Positions 42,445-52,084 of a stretch of DNA of 64,000 bases are shown piece by piece. Positions within the stretch are counted from its first letter, which is position 1. Every line of letters starts with the position of its first letter. Location: the NCBI RefSeq assembly GCF_000374565.1, contig NZ_KB894688.1, positions 209,531 to 273,530 on the forward strand, written 5' to 3'. This DNA is from Siminovitchia fordii DSM 16014 = CIP 108821. GTDB taxonomy: Bacteria > Bacillota > Bacilli > Bacillales > Bacillaceae_C. A program made the position numbers and the translations under genes. The notes below the pieces were generated by a model. That model made no database searches. It saw only the letters and a program-made list of their open reading frames with translations, and was not told the DNA's origin.

Positions 42445-43185
42445 TTATTCCCCGCTCCAGCGGAAAAACCGTGAGGACAAAATGATCGACACGATGGCGA
42501 CACCAATGAGGACCACGACATCCACGCCATTCTCCCAAATCGGTGTAAAATTCCAAGTCTGCCTTATTAAATGAATAACGTAATATAGCGGAAGGATGTG
42601 GGCGATAACACGTAATACTTGTGGCATCCATTCAATCGGAAAGGTGGCTCCCGATAGAAAAATCATCAAATTCAAGGCAAGTGAACTGATGGCTGAGGCA
42701 GTCCGAACGTTTTTGGCAATTGAATTGATCAACAGTCCGAACGGGAAGAAGGCGACCAGGCTTAATAGGATAGCCAACAAGGTACTTCCCAAATATTTCG
42801 GTACTTGTAAGTCGAACACAAGGAATCCAAAAATGAGAATAATTACGGCGCTGATGGTAAAAATGACGGTTCCCTGCACGGTTTGCGCCATTAACACCAT
42901 CCAGGACCGCATGGGTGTGACCTGATAGCGTCGCAAAATGCCTTTTTCACGATAATTGGCCATCACCGTTCCGATTCCGAAAAATGCAGTACTCAAGATA
43001 TTCACGGCAATCCAGGAGGGGATGTAAGCATTGCTGTAAGTCATCCCACCGATTTTTACGCTTCCGAACATTGCCCCGAATAACCAGATCATCAGAACCG
43101 GAAACAAAAAGGTCCAGAAAACGGCCATTTTTTCTCGAAAAAACAACTTTGTTTCCATTACCGACAGTTTCACAATTTTATTCAT
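42445..43185 (-). CDS. ABC-2 type exporter permease (YvfS-like)
   Basis: 246 residues with six membrane segments and the ABC-2 permease layout: KLFFREKMAVFWTFLFPVLM (TM1), ILRRYQVTPMRSWMVLMAQT in the loop, and LSLVAFFPFGLLINSIAKNV. Length equals B. subtilis YvfS (about 245). Its start overlaps the ATPase gene stop by four bases, so the two are coupled. Such pairs export lipids, peptides or drugs under control of the adjacent two-component system. Confidence 0.87.
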   Translation of the reverse strand: MNKIVKLSVMETKLFFREKMAVFWTFLFPVLMIWLFGAMFGSVKIGGMTYSNAYIPSWIAVNILSTAFFGIGTVMANYREKGILRRYQVTPMRSWMVLMAQTVQGTVIFTISAVIILIFGFLVFDLQVPKYLGSTLLAILLSLVAFFPFGLLINSIAKNVRTASAISSLALNLMIFLSGATFPIEWMPQVLRVIAHILPLYYVIHLIRQTWNFTPIWENGVDVVVLIGVAIVSIILSSRFFRWSGE

Positions 43186-44096
43186 GTTGATCGCTCCTTT
43201 AACAGGTGGACAAACAAATCATCCAGAGTGCCTCGCTCGAAACGGAATGCGGTCACTTTCCAATCGCGTTCTTCACATTCTTTTAAAACCAGGTAGGCGG
43301 AACGCTGGAGGTCCTCTGTTTGAATTCTCACCCGATCCCCGGATTTCTCCACATGAATCACACTGGGGAGGGCGGTCAAAACATCTGGATTAATATCAGC
43401 ACTCTCAAATGCCAGGTAGTTTGTCGCGAGATCCTCGAGCAACACATTCGGTTTTCCAAGTGCCCGAATTCTACCTTCGTACACCATCGCCACTCGATCA
43501 CACAGCTTTTCGGCTTCTTCCATATAATGCGTCGTGACAAGGATGGTGCTTCCTTGTTCCTTCAGGGTATGGATGACTTCCCACAACTCGCGGCGTGCCT
43601 GCGGATCGAGCCCCATGCTCGGTTCATCCAAAAATACGATTTCGGGTTGATGCAAAACGGATAAAGCGAGAGTTACACGTTGTTTCCAGCCACCTGAAAG
43701 ATCCTTGAAATAAGAATTGAGTTTGTCTTTCAAATGCAACTGTTCAATGATGTCCACCAGGACATGATGTGTGTCATAAAAAGAGGCAAACAGATTTAGC
43801 GCTTCCTTGACTTTCATTAACTCCTGTATGGATGTAGACTGGAACTGCACCCCGATTTTTTTATTTAATTGATAGCGGTCAGATTCCTTGCCGGGGTCAT
43901 GGCCGAGTACGTGCACGTTTCCGGAATCTCTTTTTCGCAATCCTTCCAGAATCTCGATAGTTGTGGTCTTACCGGCTCCGTTCGGACCGATAATACCGAA
44001 AATTTCGCCTCTTTCGACTGCAAACGACCCCCCCTGTACGGCTCGAGTTTCCCCGTACTTTTTGGTCAAGCTTTCAACTTCAATGACATGTTTCAT
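43182..44096 (-). CDS. ABC exporter ATP-binding protein (YvfR-like)
   Basis: About 304 residues. Walker A GPNGAGKTT at 37-45, signature LSGGWKQRVTLALSVLHQPE near 130, Walker B EIVFLDEPSMGLDPQARREL, switch His in ILVTTHYMEEAEKLCDRVAM. The signature reads LSGGWKQR, a slight variant of LSGGQ. The ATG at 44096 has AGAAGGAG eight bases before it. It partners with the overlapping permease; gene set and lengths match B. subtilis yvfRSTU, though the order differs. Confidence 0.9.
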   Translation of the reverse strand: MKHVIEVESLTKKYGETRAVQGGSFAVERGEIFGIIGPNGAGKTTTIEILEGLRKRDSGNVHVLGHDPGKESDRYQLNKKIGVQFQSTSIQELMKVKEALNLFASFYDTHHVLVDIIEQLHLKDKLNSYFKDLSGGWKQRVTLALSVLHQPEIVFLDEPSMGLDPQARRELWEVIHTLKEQGSTILVTTHYMEEAEKLCDRVAMVYEGRIRALGKPNVLLEDLATNYLAFESADINPDVLTALPSVIHVEKSGDRVRIQTEDLQRSAYLVLKECEERDWKVTAFRFERGTLDDLFVHLLKERST

Positions 44097-44283
44097 CTTT
44101 TTTTCTCCTTCTCTCATAAAAAATGAATCGATTTTTGCTCTTCAGTCTTGCGTCAATCATAAGAAAAAAAGCTATTCGTCTTTAAGAGATCAGTAGTCAG
44201 ATGACAGATTTGCATAAACTCGTGGGTGAAATGAATTTATTACCCTTTTTACCTTATAAAATCGGTTTTGTTTTACAAAAAGG

Positions 44284-44889
44284 TTATTCCGGCAGCCACC
44301 CTTTGTTTTCGGCAATGGCAACGGCATCCATCCGGTTTCTGGCTTCCAGCTTCTGAATAATTTCGGAGATATAGTTGCGGATCGTAGCTGGGGAGATAAA
44401 TAGAGCCTTACTGATTTCTTTGACGGAATCCCCCTTCCTTAGGTGCAACAATATCTCTGATTCTCGTTTCGTGAGTGGATTGATTTCCTCCATCATGGAA
44501 AAAGTCAGATGTGGGCTGAAGACACGCTGGCCAGCGTTAATTTTCCGCAGCGCTTCCGCCAATTCAGAAACAGGTGTATCCTTTAACAAATAACCCATTA
44601 CATCTGCCTTCACTGCACGTTGCAAGTACCCGCTTCGAGCGAAGGTAGTTACGATGGCGACCCGGCATTTACTGCCTTCATCTCTCAACTTTTCCGCTAC
44701 CTCCAGTCCGCTTAACAGTGGCATCTCAATATCAAGAACGGCAATATCGGCGTTTTTTTCCCGTATCAGCCGGAGAGCCTGTTTACCATTCTCGGCTTCC
44801 CCGACCATTTCAATATCTTCTTCCAGGGCAAGCAACTGGCTGACCGCGCCACGTAGCATTCCCTGATCTTCCGCAATGACAATTCTCAT
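44284..44889 (-). CDS. LuxR/NarL family response regulator (YvfU-like)
   Basis: 201 residues. Receiver domain with the phospho-acceptor Asp in ADIAVLDIEMPLLSG (about residue 54), the conserved Lys in GYLLKDTPVSELAEALRKIN, then a LuxR-type helix-turn-helix LTKRESEILLHLRKGDSVKE, ISKALFISPATIRNYISEII near the C-terminus. Its start overlaps the sensor kinase stop by four bases. It likely controls the ABC exporter genes 170 bases downstream. Confidence 0.92.
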   Translation of the reverse strand: MRIVIAEDQGMLRGAVSQLLALEEDIEMVGEAENGKQALRLIREKNADIAVLDIEMPLLSGLEVAEKLRDEGSKCRVAIVTTFARSGYLQRAVKADVMGYLLKDTPVSELAEALRKINAGQRVFSPHLTFSMMEEINPLTKRESEILLHLRKGDSVKEISKALFISPATIRNYISEIIQKLEARNRMDAVAIAENKGWLPE

Positions 44890-45989
44890 TGGATTCCCTC
44901 CTTCGTGATCGCCGGTTTCTTGACTTTCGGCACGATAATCGTGATTTTTGTTCCTTTTGTTCCCCCGATTGTCATTTCAAGTTTTCCCTCGATAAGCAAT
45001 AACCGTTCTTTCATACCCAACAGGCCGCTGCCGAACCGGTCGTGATTTTCCTTCACAATGCCAACGCCATCATCCCTCACCTGTAGAATGTATCTCCCGG
45101 GTTCTTCTTCAAGTCGGATTGCGCAAGTGCGCGCGCCGCTGTGTTTCACAACATTGGTGACACATTCACGAAGACACAGGCTCAGGATATTTCGAATAAT
45201 CGGCGGGCCCCCACCAAGTTCATCATTGCGTTCCAATTTGAATGAAATCCCGGCTGACTCGCAAATTTGGGCCGCCCGCTGGCACTCTTCGTCGAGATCG
45301 ATGGACTGCATATCACTGATCAGTTCCCGCACCTGCAATAAAACAGACCTTGAAATATTCTGGACCTCACGCGCTTCTTTTGAGGCTTGGTCGGGATTCC
45401 GGGGAATCAACCGCTCCACCAATTCACCTTTCAACGTAATCAGAGATAGGGTATGACCCAACGTATCATGAAGATCACGGGCAATCCGCTGGCGCTCTTC
45501 ATTTTTAATCAGTCGGGAAATTTCATCATTGGCATGTTGTAACCTCAATTTTATTTCATGTGATTTCCGGATCATTCTCACCATATAGGGCAACAAGAAA
45601 AGAATGAAAAGAATCGAATACCAACCAAGGTACAATGAATTCGACTCTCGCAAGAAATAGAACCCGGCCGACCCGGCAAAAAGCACAGCCATGAGTACAG
45701 TCATCCCAGTAATTTTGCGGTAGGATGGGTACTTGCCAATCACCAAAGCAGGATAAAAGCCGAAGCTTAATTCCCATGGGGAGATGAAGGCACCCCATAA
45801 AGCAACCGCGACTATTTGAACAATGATGAAAAAAGTTCGGTGTTTCGCATTCATAATGCTGATAAAATGAGCCGTTGCGATTATAAAAAACAAAAGATAG
45901 TTGTACCCCGTCTGTTGCGGAAAAATAATCATAGAAATCAACGGGGGAAGCAACATCATCGTTTCCCACGGGAGTCTGATGCGAGCCAT
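44886..45989 (-). CDS. Sensor histidine kinase, DesK/YvfT-like
   Basis: 367 residues. Five or six N-terminal membrane segments (residues 1-140) with no large extracellular domain, as in intramembrane-sensing kinases; then HisKA_3 with RIARDLHDTLGHTLSLI (phospho-His about residue 178), and the HATPase with CLRECVTNVVKHSGARTCAI (N box) and LQVRDDGVGIVKENHDRFGS (D/G box). AAAGGGGG precedes the ATG. It likely senses a membrane-active compound exported by the neighbouring ABC pump. Confidence 0.92.
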   Translation of the reverse strand: MARIRLPWETMMLLPPLISMIIFPQQTGYNYLLFFIIATAHFISIMNAKHRTFFIIVQIVAVALWGAFISPWELSFGFYPALVIGKYPSYRKITGMTVLMAVLFAGSAGFYFLRESNSLYLGWYSILFILFLLPYMVRMIRKSHEIKLRLQHANDEISRLIKNEERQRIARDLHDTLGHTLSLITLKGELVERLIPRNPDQASKEAREVQNISRSVLLQVRELISDMQSIDLDEECQRAAQICESAGISFKLERNDELGGGPPIIRNILSLCLRECVTNVVKHSGARTCAIRLEEEPGRYILQVRDDGVGIVKENHDRFGSGLLGMKERLLLIEGKLEMTIGGTKGTKITIIVPKVKKPAITKEGIQ

Positions 45990-46046
45990 TTTTAACCCCC
46001 TTTTTCATTTTGGTTTATCATACCATATGGTTTTGAGCCAGTGACC

Positions 46047-46457
46047 TTAACCTTTATTATTTGTTATCGAGGTTCCAGAAACTTGAGTTTGCTTCCTTCG
46101 TTTCAGCCACATCGGAACCAACCAGATCGAAAGTAAGAAGACCACCACATGCACCGGCTGTGCAATAACTCCGAATTTATCTGCAGGGGGATTAGCCAAA
46201 ACATTGAGCGACGACAACAGAGTGACACCTCCGGTCAGAAGAACATAATAAACTGAAGGTCTTGCAGTTTTTTGAAGCCACTTTACGAAAATCATTGCCC
46301 CGGCGATATTTGCGATGATCGAAGCAACAGCAATGGAGATCCAATTTAACTGGGAAAACCACAGGCCAGTTACAGCACCTAACAGGTAAGCCGTGGCAAC
46401 ACCGGCAGCTCCTGAAATAACTCCCGCATATAAACCGACTAATAAACCTTTTCTCAT
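46047..46457 (-). CDS. Four-helix membrane protein of unknown function
   Basis: 136 residues, four hydrophobic segments: LLVGLYAGVISGAAGVATAY, ISIAVASIIANIAGAMIFVK, VYYVLLTGGVTLLSSLNVLA and VHVVVFLLSIWLVPMWLKRR. Pattern resembles DUF6069-type proteins. AGGAGG precedes the ATG. It stands 58 bases upstream of the sensor kinase on the same strand and might be the first gene of that operon. No catalytic residues visible. Confidence 0.7.
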   Translation of the reverse strand: MRKGLLVGLYAGVISGAAGVATAYLLGAVTGLWFSQLNWISIAVASIIANIAGAMIFVKWLQKTARPSVYYVLLTGGVTLLSSLNVLANPPADKFGVIAQPVHVVVFLLSIWLVPMWLKRRKQTQVSGTSITNNKG

Positions 46458-46541
46458 TATTACTTGTGCCTCCTTGATTTATTGTATTAAAAGCATATCG
46501 AAAAGCCGGCGGAGTCCGGTAGTTATGTATATCACTTTTTT

Positions 46542-46561
46542 AAAATGATAAATATCATTTT
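46542..46561. promoter_or_regulatory. AT-rich palindrome upstream of the membrane protein/two-component operon
   Basis: AAAATGATA-AA-TATCATTTT, a perfect 9+2+9 inverted repeat about 85 bases upstream of the first gene. It could be a response-regulator or other operator. The AT-only composition reduces its significance. Confidence 0.35.
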
Positions 46562-46717
46562 TTTTGAAGGTTTTTGGGAGGACTTTTTAGGAAAAATAGC
46601 GGCAAAATCTACGGATGCCACCTTTACCCCTTTAGTAGAGGGGAAACATTTTTGTGGATGGAATCAATTGTAGTCCCACTAGCCCTTCGTTCCCCTCAGG
46701 CTTCCTCTGTAAAAGCA

Positions 46718-46756
46718 ATAAAAATGGCCAACCAGAAAATAAAATTCTGATTGACC
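46718..46756 (-). terminator. Terminator of the second EamA gene
   Basis: On the minus strand GGTCAATCAGAA and TTCTGGTTGGCC (46745-46756 and 46726-46737) form a 12-bp stem with G-U pairs, then ATTTTTATTG. It lies about 150 bases past the stop codon. Confidence 0.55.
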
Positions 46757-46909
46757 TTATAATACGATCTGGCCCTATTCCGGCATAAATTGGTACAACA
46801 ATCGCGCCAGACTGTTGAATAATCTGCTATCTTATTTCATTTCAAGAAGTTAGAATCATAGAGTTTGATAAAAATTAGTCATTCATTTACTTGAACAACA
46901 TTTAGCAGG

Positions 46910-47833
46910 TTAATTTTTAACATCCTGAAGAACAGCCCCCTTCCCCCAAAGCAGCTTCCGTAATGTATCGAAATTGACTAAAACCGTCCCAACAATAATC
47001 GTCAAAGTACCTATGCCTGTTATCCAAGAAATATATTCATGATAAAAGATCACACCTAATATAACGGCGATTAATGGTGAGATATACAGCCATGTAGAAG
47101 GAAAAATAGGATTTGTCCGTGAGACAAGCCAATAATAAATGCTATGGCCGATCATTGAGCCAAAAATAGTTAAATAAAGAAGTGAGCCAATTGAAACTGG
47201 GCTTAAAAGATATTCAAGCCGAATGTTCTCGGTAAAAAATGATGAAATGATTAATAAAATCCCACCATGCATCATTTGCGCTGCATTTAAAGCAATCGGT
47301 GAAGTCTTATCAAATTTTCGGATGACATGCTTCGTATAAATCGTCCCAGCTGCGTAAAAAACTTCACCCATTATAATAGCGAAACAACCAAGCATCCATA
47401 AAGGACTAATCTCAATTGAAAAACTAGGTAAGATCAAAAATGTGACACCTATGACTCCGACGACACAACCAATGAATGATGTCCGATTTCCTTTTTGTTT
47501 CATTATGAATGTCTGAATAAGTAAGATCATCATCGGACCCGTGGCAGATAAGACAGCTGCAATCCCTGATGTCACATACTGTTCTGCCCAGTACAATGTG
47601 GCAAATGTCCCAAAGGTTAAACCTACTCCTGAAAAAAACATCTCCTTCCTAAATAATAACCGTATTGCCGTTTTTTCTCTCCAAACCATTAAACTAAACA
47701 GCAGCAAACCAGCTATGAAAAAACGAAGACCAGCTGATAAAAATGGAGGCCCACCTGCATCAACACCCATTTTAATCGCTAAGAATGTTGTTCCAAAAAT
47801 CAAACACATGAAGAAATAATTAATCATAATCAT
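46910..47833 (-). CDS. EamA family transporter (MocR-linked)
   Basis: 307 residues, ten hydrophobic segments in two EamA repeats: YFFMCLIFGTTFLAIKMGVD, GLTFGTFATLYWAEQYVTSG, and GSMIGHSIYYWLVSRTNPIF in the second half. GAGGAGG precedes the ATG. It is divergent from a MocR-type regulator gene, a common arrangement in which the regulator controls the carrier. The regulator is broken here, so control may be lost. Confidence 0.88.
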   Translation of the reverse strand: MIMINYFFMCLIFGTTFLAIKMGVDAGGPPFLSAGLRFFIAGLLLFSLMVWREKTAIRLLFRKEMFFSGVGLTFGTFATLYWAEQYVTSGIAAVLSATGPMMILLIQTFIMKQKGNRTSFIGCVVGVIGVTFLILPSFSIEISPLWMLGCFAIIMGEVFYAAGTIYTKHVIRKFDKTSPIALNAAQMMHGGILLIISSFFTENIRLEYLLSPVSIGSLLYLTIFGSMIGHSIYYWLVSRTNPIFPSTWLYISPLIAVILGVIFYHEYISWITGIGTLTIIVGTVLVNFDTLRKLLWGKGAVLQDVKN

Positions 47834-47851
47834 GTAAAACTCCTCCTCTTT

Positions 47852-47902
47852 TTCTATCCTAAAAGAAAGACGATAGAACAGATGGAAAAAGATAGAACAG
47901 AT
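47852..47902. promoter_or_regulatory. Three GATAGAA-type half-sites between the EamA and MocR genes
   Basis: TTCTATC (47852-47858), then GATAGAACAGAT at 47872-47883 and again at 47891-47902: one inverted and two direct copies, spaced 20 and 19 bases. MocR/GabR proteins are known to bind direct repeats. The last copy overlaps the region about 17 bases before TACAAT, the likely -10 of the regulator gene. Confidence 0.55.
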
Positions 47903-47946
47903 TAGATTAGATCGTGTTACAATCTTCTTGAATAGGAGGAATCGAT

Positions 47947-49365
47947 GTGAGCCAAGCGATTCAAAATAGGGATTATCTTTTTATGAAAGTATATGATTAT
48001 GTACTGCACCGAATAGAGCGTAATGAATGGAAAGAACATGAAAAGATTCCCTCCGTCCGGCAATTATCATCTGAATTGAATGTTCATCGATTAACAGTAT
48101 TAAAGGCTTATCAATTACTGAAACAGCATGACAAAGTTTATGTAAAAGATAAAGCAGGCTATTTTGTCCAATCAAATGTGACGAAAAATCTTGAATATCT
48201 AGATCTGGACAATCCAATTGTTTCTGCATACGTACAAAAAAATCATTTATCTGAGATCCATCAATCACCTGTTTCCTATAATTTTTCTCAGGCGTTAATT
48301 GATCCAAATCTTTTGCCTAATCATTATTTTTCAGATTACGTGAAGAAAGTGTTTGACCTTTATCCAAAAGTACTTGCAACCTACTCAACTGTGCAAGGTG
48401 ATTTAGAGCTGCGTGAAACACTCACTCAATATTTTATCAACCAGTATAAAACTCATCTCAATGCAGATAATCTGTTAATCACTTCTGGCTCACAGCAAGC
48501 GATTCACTTAATCGCTCAAACTTTTATTAAGCCAAGAGACGTCGTTTTAATTGAACGTCCAAGCTACAGTGCTGCGATTGATATTTTTAGAGCACAAGGA
48601 GCACAGTTTATAACGATTGATATTCATCCAGACGGATACGATTTAAATCAGGTTGAATTATATATGAAACAATATAAACCACGCCTATTTTATCTCAACC
48701 CAACATTCCATAACCCGACTGGCTACACTGTTACAGTAGAGCAGCGCAAAAAATTAGTAGAATTGGCTGAACAATATCGATGTCTATTAATTGAGGACGA
48801 TGCCTATCACGACATATATTTTACTCATGCCCCACCACCGCCAATGTACACATATGATACTGCTGGGACAGTCATTTATATCCGAAGCTTTTGCAAATAT
48901 ATCTCTCCTGGTTTGAGAATTGCGGCTGTTATTTGTCAATCATCATTAATGAATTCACTTCTAACAGTAAAATCGTTAGCTGATAATGGTTCACCACTTC
49001 TCAATCAAAAAATCTTTCTCCATTACTTTTCATGACTAAGATTGCAGCAGCACTTGGAGAAAATCCGGATCGCCCTACAGATTCGAAAAGAAATCATGGA
49101 GGAAGAGCTAGTGGTAACAGATTGGAAATGGACCAGTCCAAAAGGAGGTCTTAATTTATGGGTGCAGCTCCCAGATAAACTTCCAACTGAATTATTGTTA
49201 ACCAAAAGTATCGAACAATCTATATCCTTTGTGCCCGGTCAAGTTTGTGATCCATTAAAAAAACTATCATCTTGGATACGTCTAAGTTATTCTTACGCAA
49301 ATGAAAAACAACTAAGTGAAGGGGTAAAAAGGTTTATTGCAGTGGCGCAATCTCTTTCTAAATGA
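47947..49365 (+). pseudogene. MocR/GntR-aminotransferase regulator interrupted by an in-frame TGA
   Basis: Residues 1-75 are a GntR winged helix (IPSVRQLSSELNVHRLTVLK), followed by a class I aminotransferase-like domain with LITSGSQQAIHLIAQTFIKP, PTFHNPTGYTVTVEQRKKLV and the PLP lysine in IRSFCKYISPGLRIAA. The frame stops at TGA 49033-49035, then continues in the same frame (LRLQQHLEKIRIALQIRKE to 49365). Without the TGA it would be 472 residues, the normal size. So a single nonsense change, not a frameshift, splits the gene. Flanking sequence is otherwise intact, so the event looks recent. A sequencing error is the alternative. Confidence 0.85.
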
Positions 49366-49585
49366 CGGGAGGCGTTTGGATTAAAGATAATCTGGGTAAC
49401 GCTATTGCTGAGATTGTATATCATTTTACGAAATGACAGATATTTGGGGCGAAGGAACAACTTCCTGTGCTTCTAAAGATACCTTCAGGAAACCCAAAGA
49501 TAATTTTAAATGACCATATTATACAAAAATAATATATAGGCTCTAGATACTAAGAATAAAGATATTAACGTTAATGAACTTAAAG
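49366..49585. other. Intergenic stretch, nothing recognised
   Basis: AT-rich sequence 3' of the MocR pseudogene and before a palindrome. No supported gene. Confidence 0.4.
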
Positions 49586-49613
49586 AGCACGTTTTGATTG
49601 ATCAAAACGTGCT
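49586..49613. repeat. 28-bp perfect palindrome
   Basis: AGCACGTTTTGAT-TG-ATCAAAACGTGCT: 13-bp arms around two bases. It is followed by GTATTTA and not by a U-run. It could be a bidirectional terminator or a protein-binding site; there is no adjacent promoter visible. Confidence 0.6.
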
Positions 49614-49759
49614 GTATTTACTACTAGTATTCTTTATAAAAGGACAATATTTCTGAGGAGAAAAAGCTAATGAAGGAGCACCTGTATCATTGATTTTTAC
49701 GAATAATCGTAAACAGGTTAAACAATAACCTTTTACTATGGTAAAGGGGGTCAGACCCC

Positions 49760-51490
49760 TCAACCTTTGTATTTTGTTAATAAGAATTGTTCTTTTACGA
49801 AATTTACAACTTCATCAGATGTACTCATTGCCAGGATCTTCTCTTTATAACCGATTGCCTCTTCTCTCGAAAGGTGTTGGATTTGTGAACGCGCAGGCAA
49901 AATTGAAGTTGCGCTCATACTAAATTCATCTAATCCTAATGCTAAAAGGAGTGGGATCGCAACTGGATCTCCAGCCATTTCGCCACACATTCCAACCCAT
50001 TTGCCTTCCTTATGTGCAGCTTCAATCACATTATTTATCAATCGGAGAATGGCAGGGTGATACGGCTGATAAAGATAGGAAACGCTCTCGTTCATACGAT
50101 CTGCAGCCATCATATACTGTACTAAATCATTGGTTCCAATGGAAAAGAAATCTGTTTCTTTCGCAAACAGGTCTGCCATCATTGCGGAAGCAGGAATCTC
50201 GACCATCATTCCCACTTCAATACTTTCAGAAACAGCTGTCCCCAGAGATTGAAGTTTTTCTTTTTCTTCCGATAAAATTGCTTTTGCCTGACGAAATTCC
50301 TCAATCGTAGCAATCATTGGGAACATGATTTTTAAGTTGCCGTACACGCTGGCACGCAACAAAGCCCGGAGCTGAGTGCGGAACATTTCTTGTTCTTCTA
50401 AACATAATCGAATGGCTCGGAACCCTAAAAATGGGTTCATTTCTTTTGGAAAGTTTAAATATGGCAGTTCCTTATCCCCTCCAATATCAAGAGTACGAAC
50501 TACAACAGGCTTTCCTTCCATGCATTCCAATACTGTTTTATAGGCTGTAAATTGCTCTTCCTCTGTTGGAAGCTGTTCACGCCCCATATACAAAAACTCT
50601 GTACGATATAAACCAATACCTTCTCCGCCATTTTCAAGAACACTTTGTATATCTTCAGGAGTGCCAATATTTGCAGCAAGTTCAATAGGATATCCATCTG
50701 CTGAAACTGTACGTAAATTGACCAGCCTTTTCCATTCAATCTTTTGAGATTCATAGGCTATTTTTTTCTTTTCAAATTCTGTCATGATATCAGGGTGTGG
50801 GTCGATGATAACTTTTCCATCGAGCCCATCAATAATGATGATTGACCCGTTGTCAACATGATTCATTACCCCTTTAGTTCCGACTACTGCCGGGATTTCC
50901 ATTGAACGCGCCATGATGGCAGAATGGGAAGTACTCCCTCCAATATTTGTTACAAACCCTTTTACATATTGGCGGTTTAATTGAGCTGTATCTGAAGGTG
51001 TCAAATCTTCTGCAACAATTACTACTTCTTCATTGATCATACTTGGGTTTGGGACATGGACGCCTAAAAGGTGGGCGATAACACGTTTTGTCACATCCCG
51101 AATATCTGTTGCCCGCTCTTTCATATATTCATTTTCCATAGATTCAAACATAGAAACAAACATATCGACAATTTCTTGGGTAGCAAATTCAGCATTTAAG
51201 CCTTCGTTAATGATTTTTTGCTCAACGGAGTTTAATAGCTCAGGATCCTCCAAAACAAGCAAATGTGCTGCAAAAATGTCTGCTTTATCAGCGCCTAATT
51301 TTTGTTGAGTATGCTCTTTTATCTCCTTAAGGTCGTTTTTGGCTTTCATGATCGCATCTTTAAATCGCTGTATTTCTAATTCTTTATCTTCTATTTCTCG
51401 TTTTTCCGTTTTTAAAACCAATTCTTCCAAACGATAAGCTTTGGCAATGGCAATACCAGCTGATGCTTTGATTCCCTTTAAAGTGATCAA
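49760..51490 (-). CDS. ptsI: PTS Enzyme I (phosphoenolpyruvate-protein phosphotransferase)
   Basis: 576 residues, standard length. N-terminal [20 protein letters not shown], the phospho-His domain with [20 protein letters not shown] (active His about residue 190), and the PEP-binding barrel with [20 protein letters not shown] and [20 protein letters not shown] plus the Cys in [11 protein letters not shown]. It transfers phosphate from PEP to HPr. A TTG start lies three bases after the HPr stop codon. It is paired with HPr, but no ptsG is adjacent; it is downstream of a sugar catabolic PTS locus. Confidence 0.95.
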   Translation of the reverse strand: MITLKGIKASAGIAIAKAYRLEELVLKTEKREIEDKELEIQRFKDAIMKAKNDLKEIKEHTQQKLGADKADIFAAHLLVLEDPELLNSVEQKIINEGLNAEFATQEIVDMFVSMFESMENEYMKERATDIRDVTKRVIAHLLGVHVPNPSMINEEVVIVAEDLTPSDTAQLNRQYVKGFVTNIGGSTSHSAIMARSMEIPAVVGTKGVMNHVDNGSIIIIDGLDGKVIIDPHPDIMTEFEKKKIAYESQKIEWKRLVNLRTVSADGYPIELAANIGTPEDIQSVLENGGEGIGLYRTEFLYMGREQLPTEEEQFTAYKTVLECMEGKPVVVRTLDIGGDKELPYLNFPKEMNPFLGFRAIRLCLEEQEMFRTQLRALLRASVYGNLKIMFPMIATIEEFRQAKAILSEEKEKLQSLGTAVSESIEVGMMVEIPASAMMADLFAKETDFFSIGTNDLVQYMMAADRMNESVSYLYQPYHPAILRLINNVIEAAHKEGKWVGMCGEMAGDPVAIPLLLALGLDEFSMSATSILPARSQIQHLSREEAIGYKEKILAMSTSDEVVNFVKEQFLLTKYKG

Positions 51491-51493
51491 GAT

Positions 51494-51760
51494 TTAAACA
51501 CCCAATCCTTGTTGTGTTATTGTCTCAGAAAGTACAGAGATCGCTTCGTCTTCATCTGAACCAGAGACAATAATTTTAAATTCAGCATCTTTAGGAATCC
51601 CTAACGACATGACACCCATTATTGATTTCAGGTTTGCACTTTTACCGTTAAACTCAATATTTATTTCTGAATCAAATTTGCTTGCAGACTGGACTAAAAT
51701 AGATGCTGGGCGCGCATGAATTCCTGTACTGTCAATCACTTTAAAAATTCTTTCTTTCAT
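51494..51760 (-). CDS. ptsH: Phosphocarrier HPr
   Basis: 88 residues, typical HPr length. Active His15 in [19 protein letters not shown] and the regulatory Ser46 in [20 protein letters not shown] (Ser of KSIMG), which HPr kinase phosphorylates for CcpA-dependent catabolite repression. ATG at 51760 follows AAGGAGCG; a longer in-frame start would overlap the ribosome binding site. Translationally close to ptsI (three bases). Confidence 0.94.
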   Translation of the reverse strand: MKERIFKVIDSTGIHARPASILVQSASKFDSEINIEFNGKSANLKSIMGVMSLGIPKDAEFKIIVSGSDEDEAISVLSETITQQGLGV

Positions 51761-51777
51761 TTCAACCAATCGCTCCT

Positions 51778-52084
51778 TAATGTCTTAATCTATTGTTGAG
51801 TACTTAAATTTAATAGAGTGATAAAGCAGGATGGGCTTTCTGATTTGAAACTGTCTTATAAAAACAGAAATCCTGGTTATACAAAAGATCACTTTGATAT
51901 AGTGAGTTCGACACTTTTCAGTGTTTACATCGACCTAGCTCTATTCCTTACACGAATTCTCCATATTCGCTCCCTGTTCAAGGATATAGATGTCCCTTTT
52001 TTCGGATTTGGTGGAGTCAAGGCTGCCACATTAAACTCAGTCTGTAACCACTCAGATTCAAAATCGGGATTTCCTTTTTTCCGG
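51778..52084. other. Intergenic stretch between ptsH and the aldehyde dehydrogenase gene
   Basis: About 300 bases upstream of ptsH and downstream of the dehydrogenase stop. No convincing reading frame on either strand and no clear terminator for the dehydrogenase. It should contain the ptsHI promoter, which I could not pick with confidence. Confidence 0.4.

Noticed and set aside
47947..49365. Two separate genes instead of one broken regulator
   Set aside because: The second piece is in the same frame as the first, only an in-frame TGA lies between, and together they give a normal-length MocR protein.
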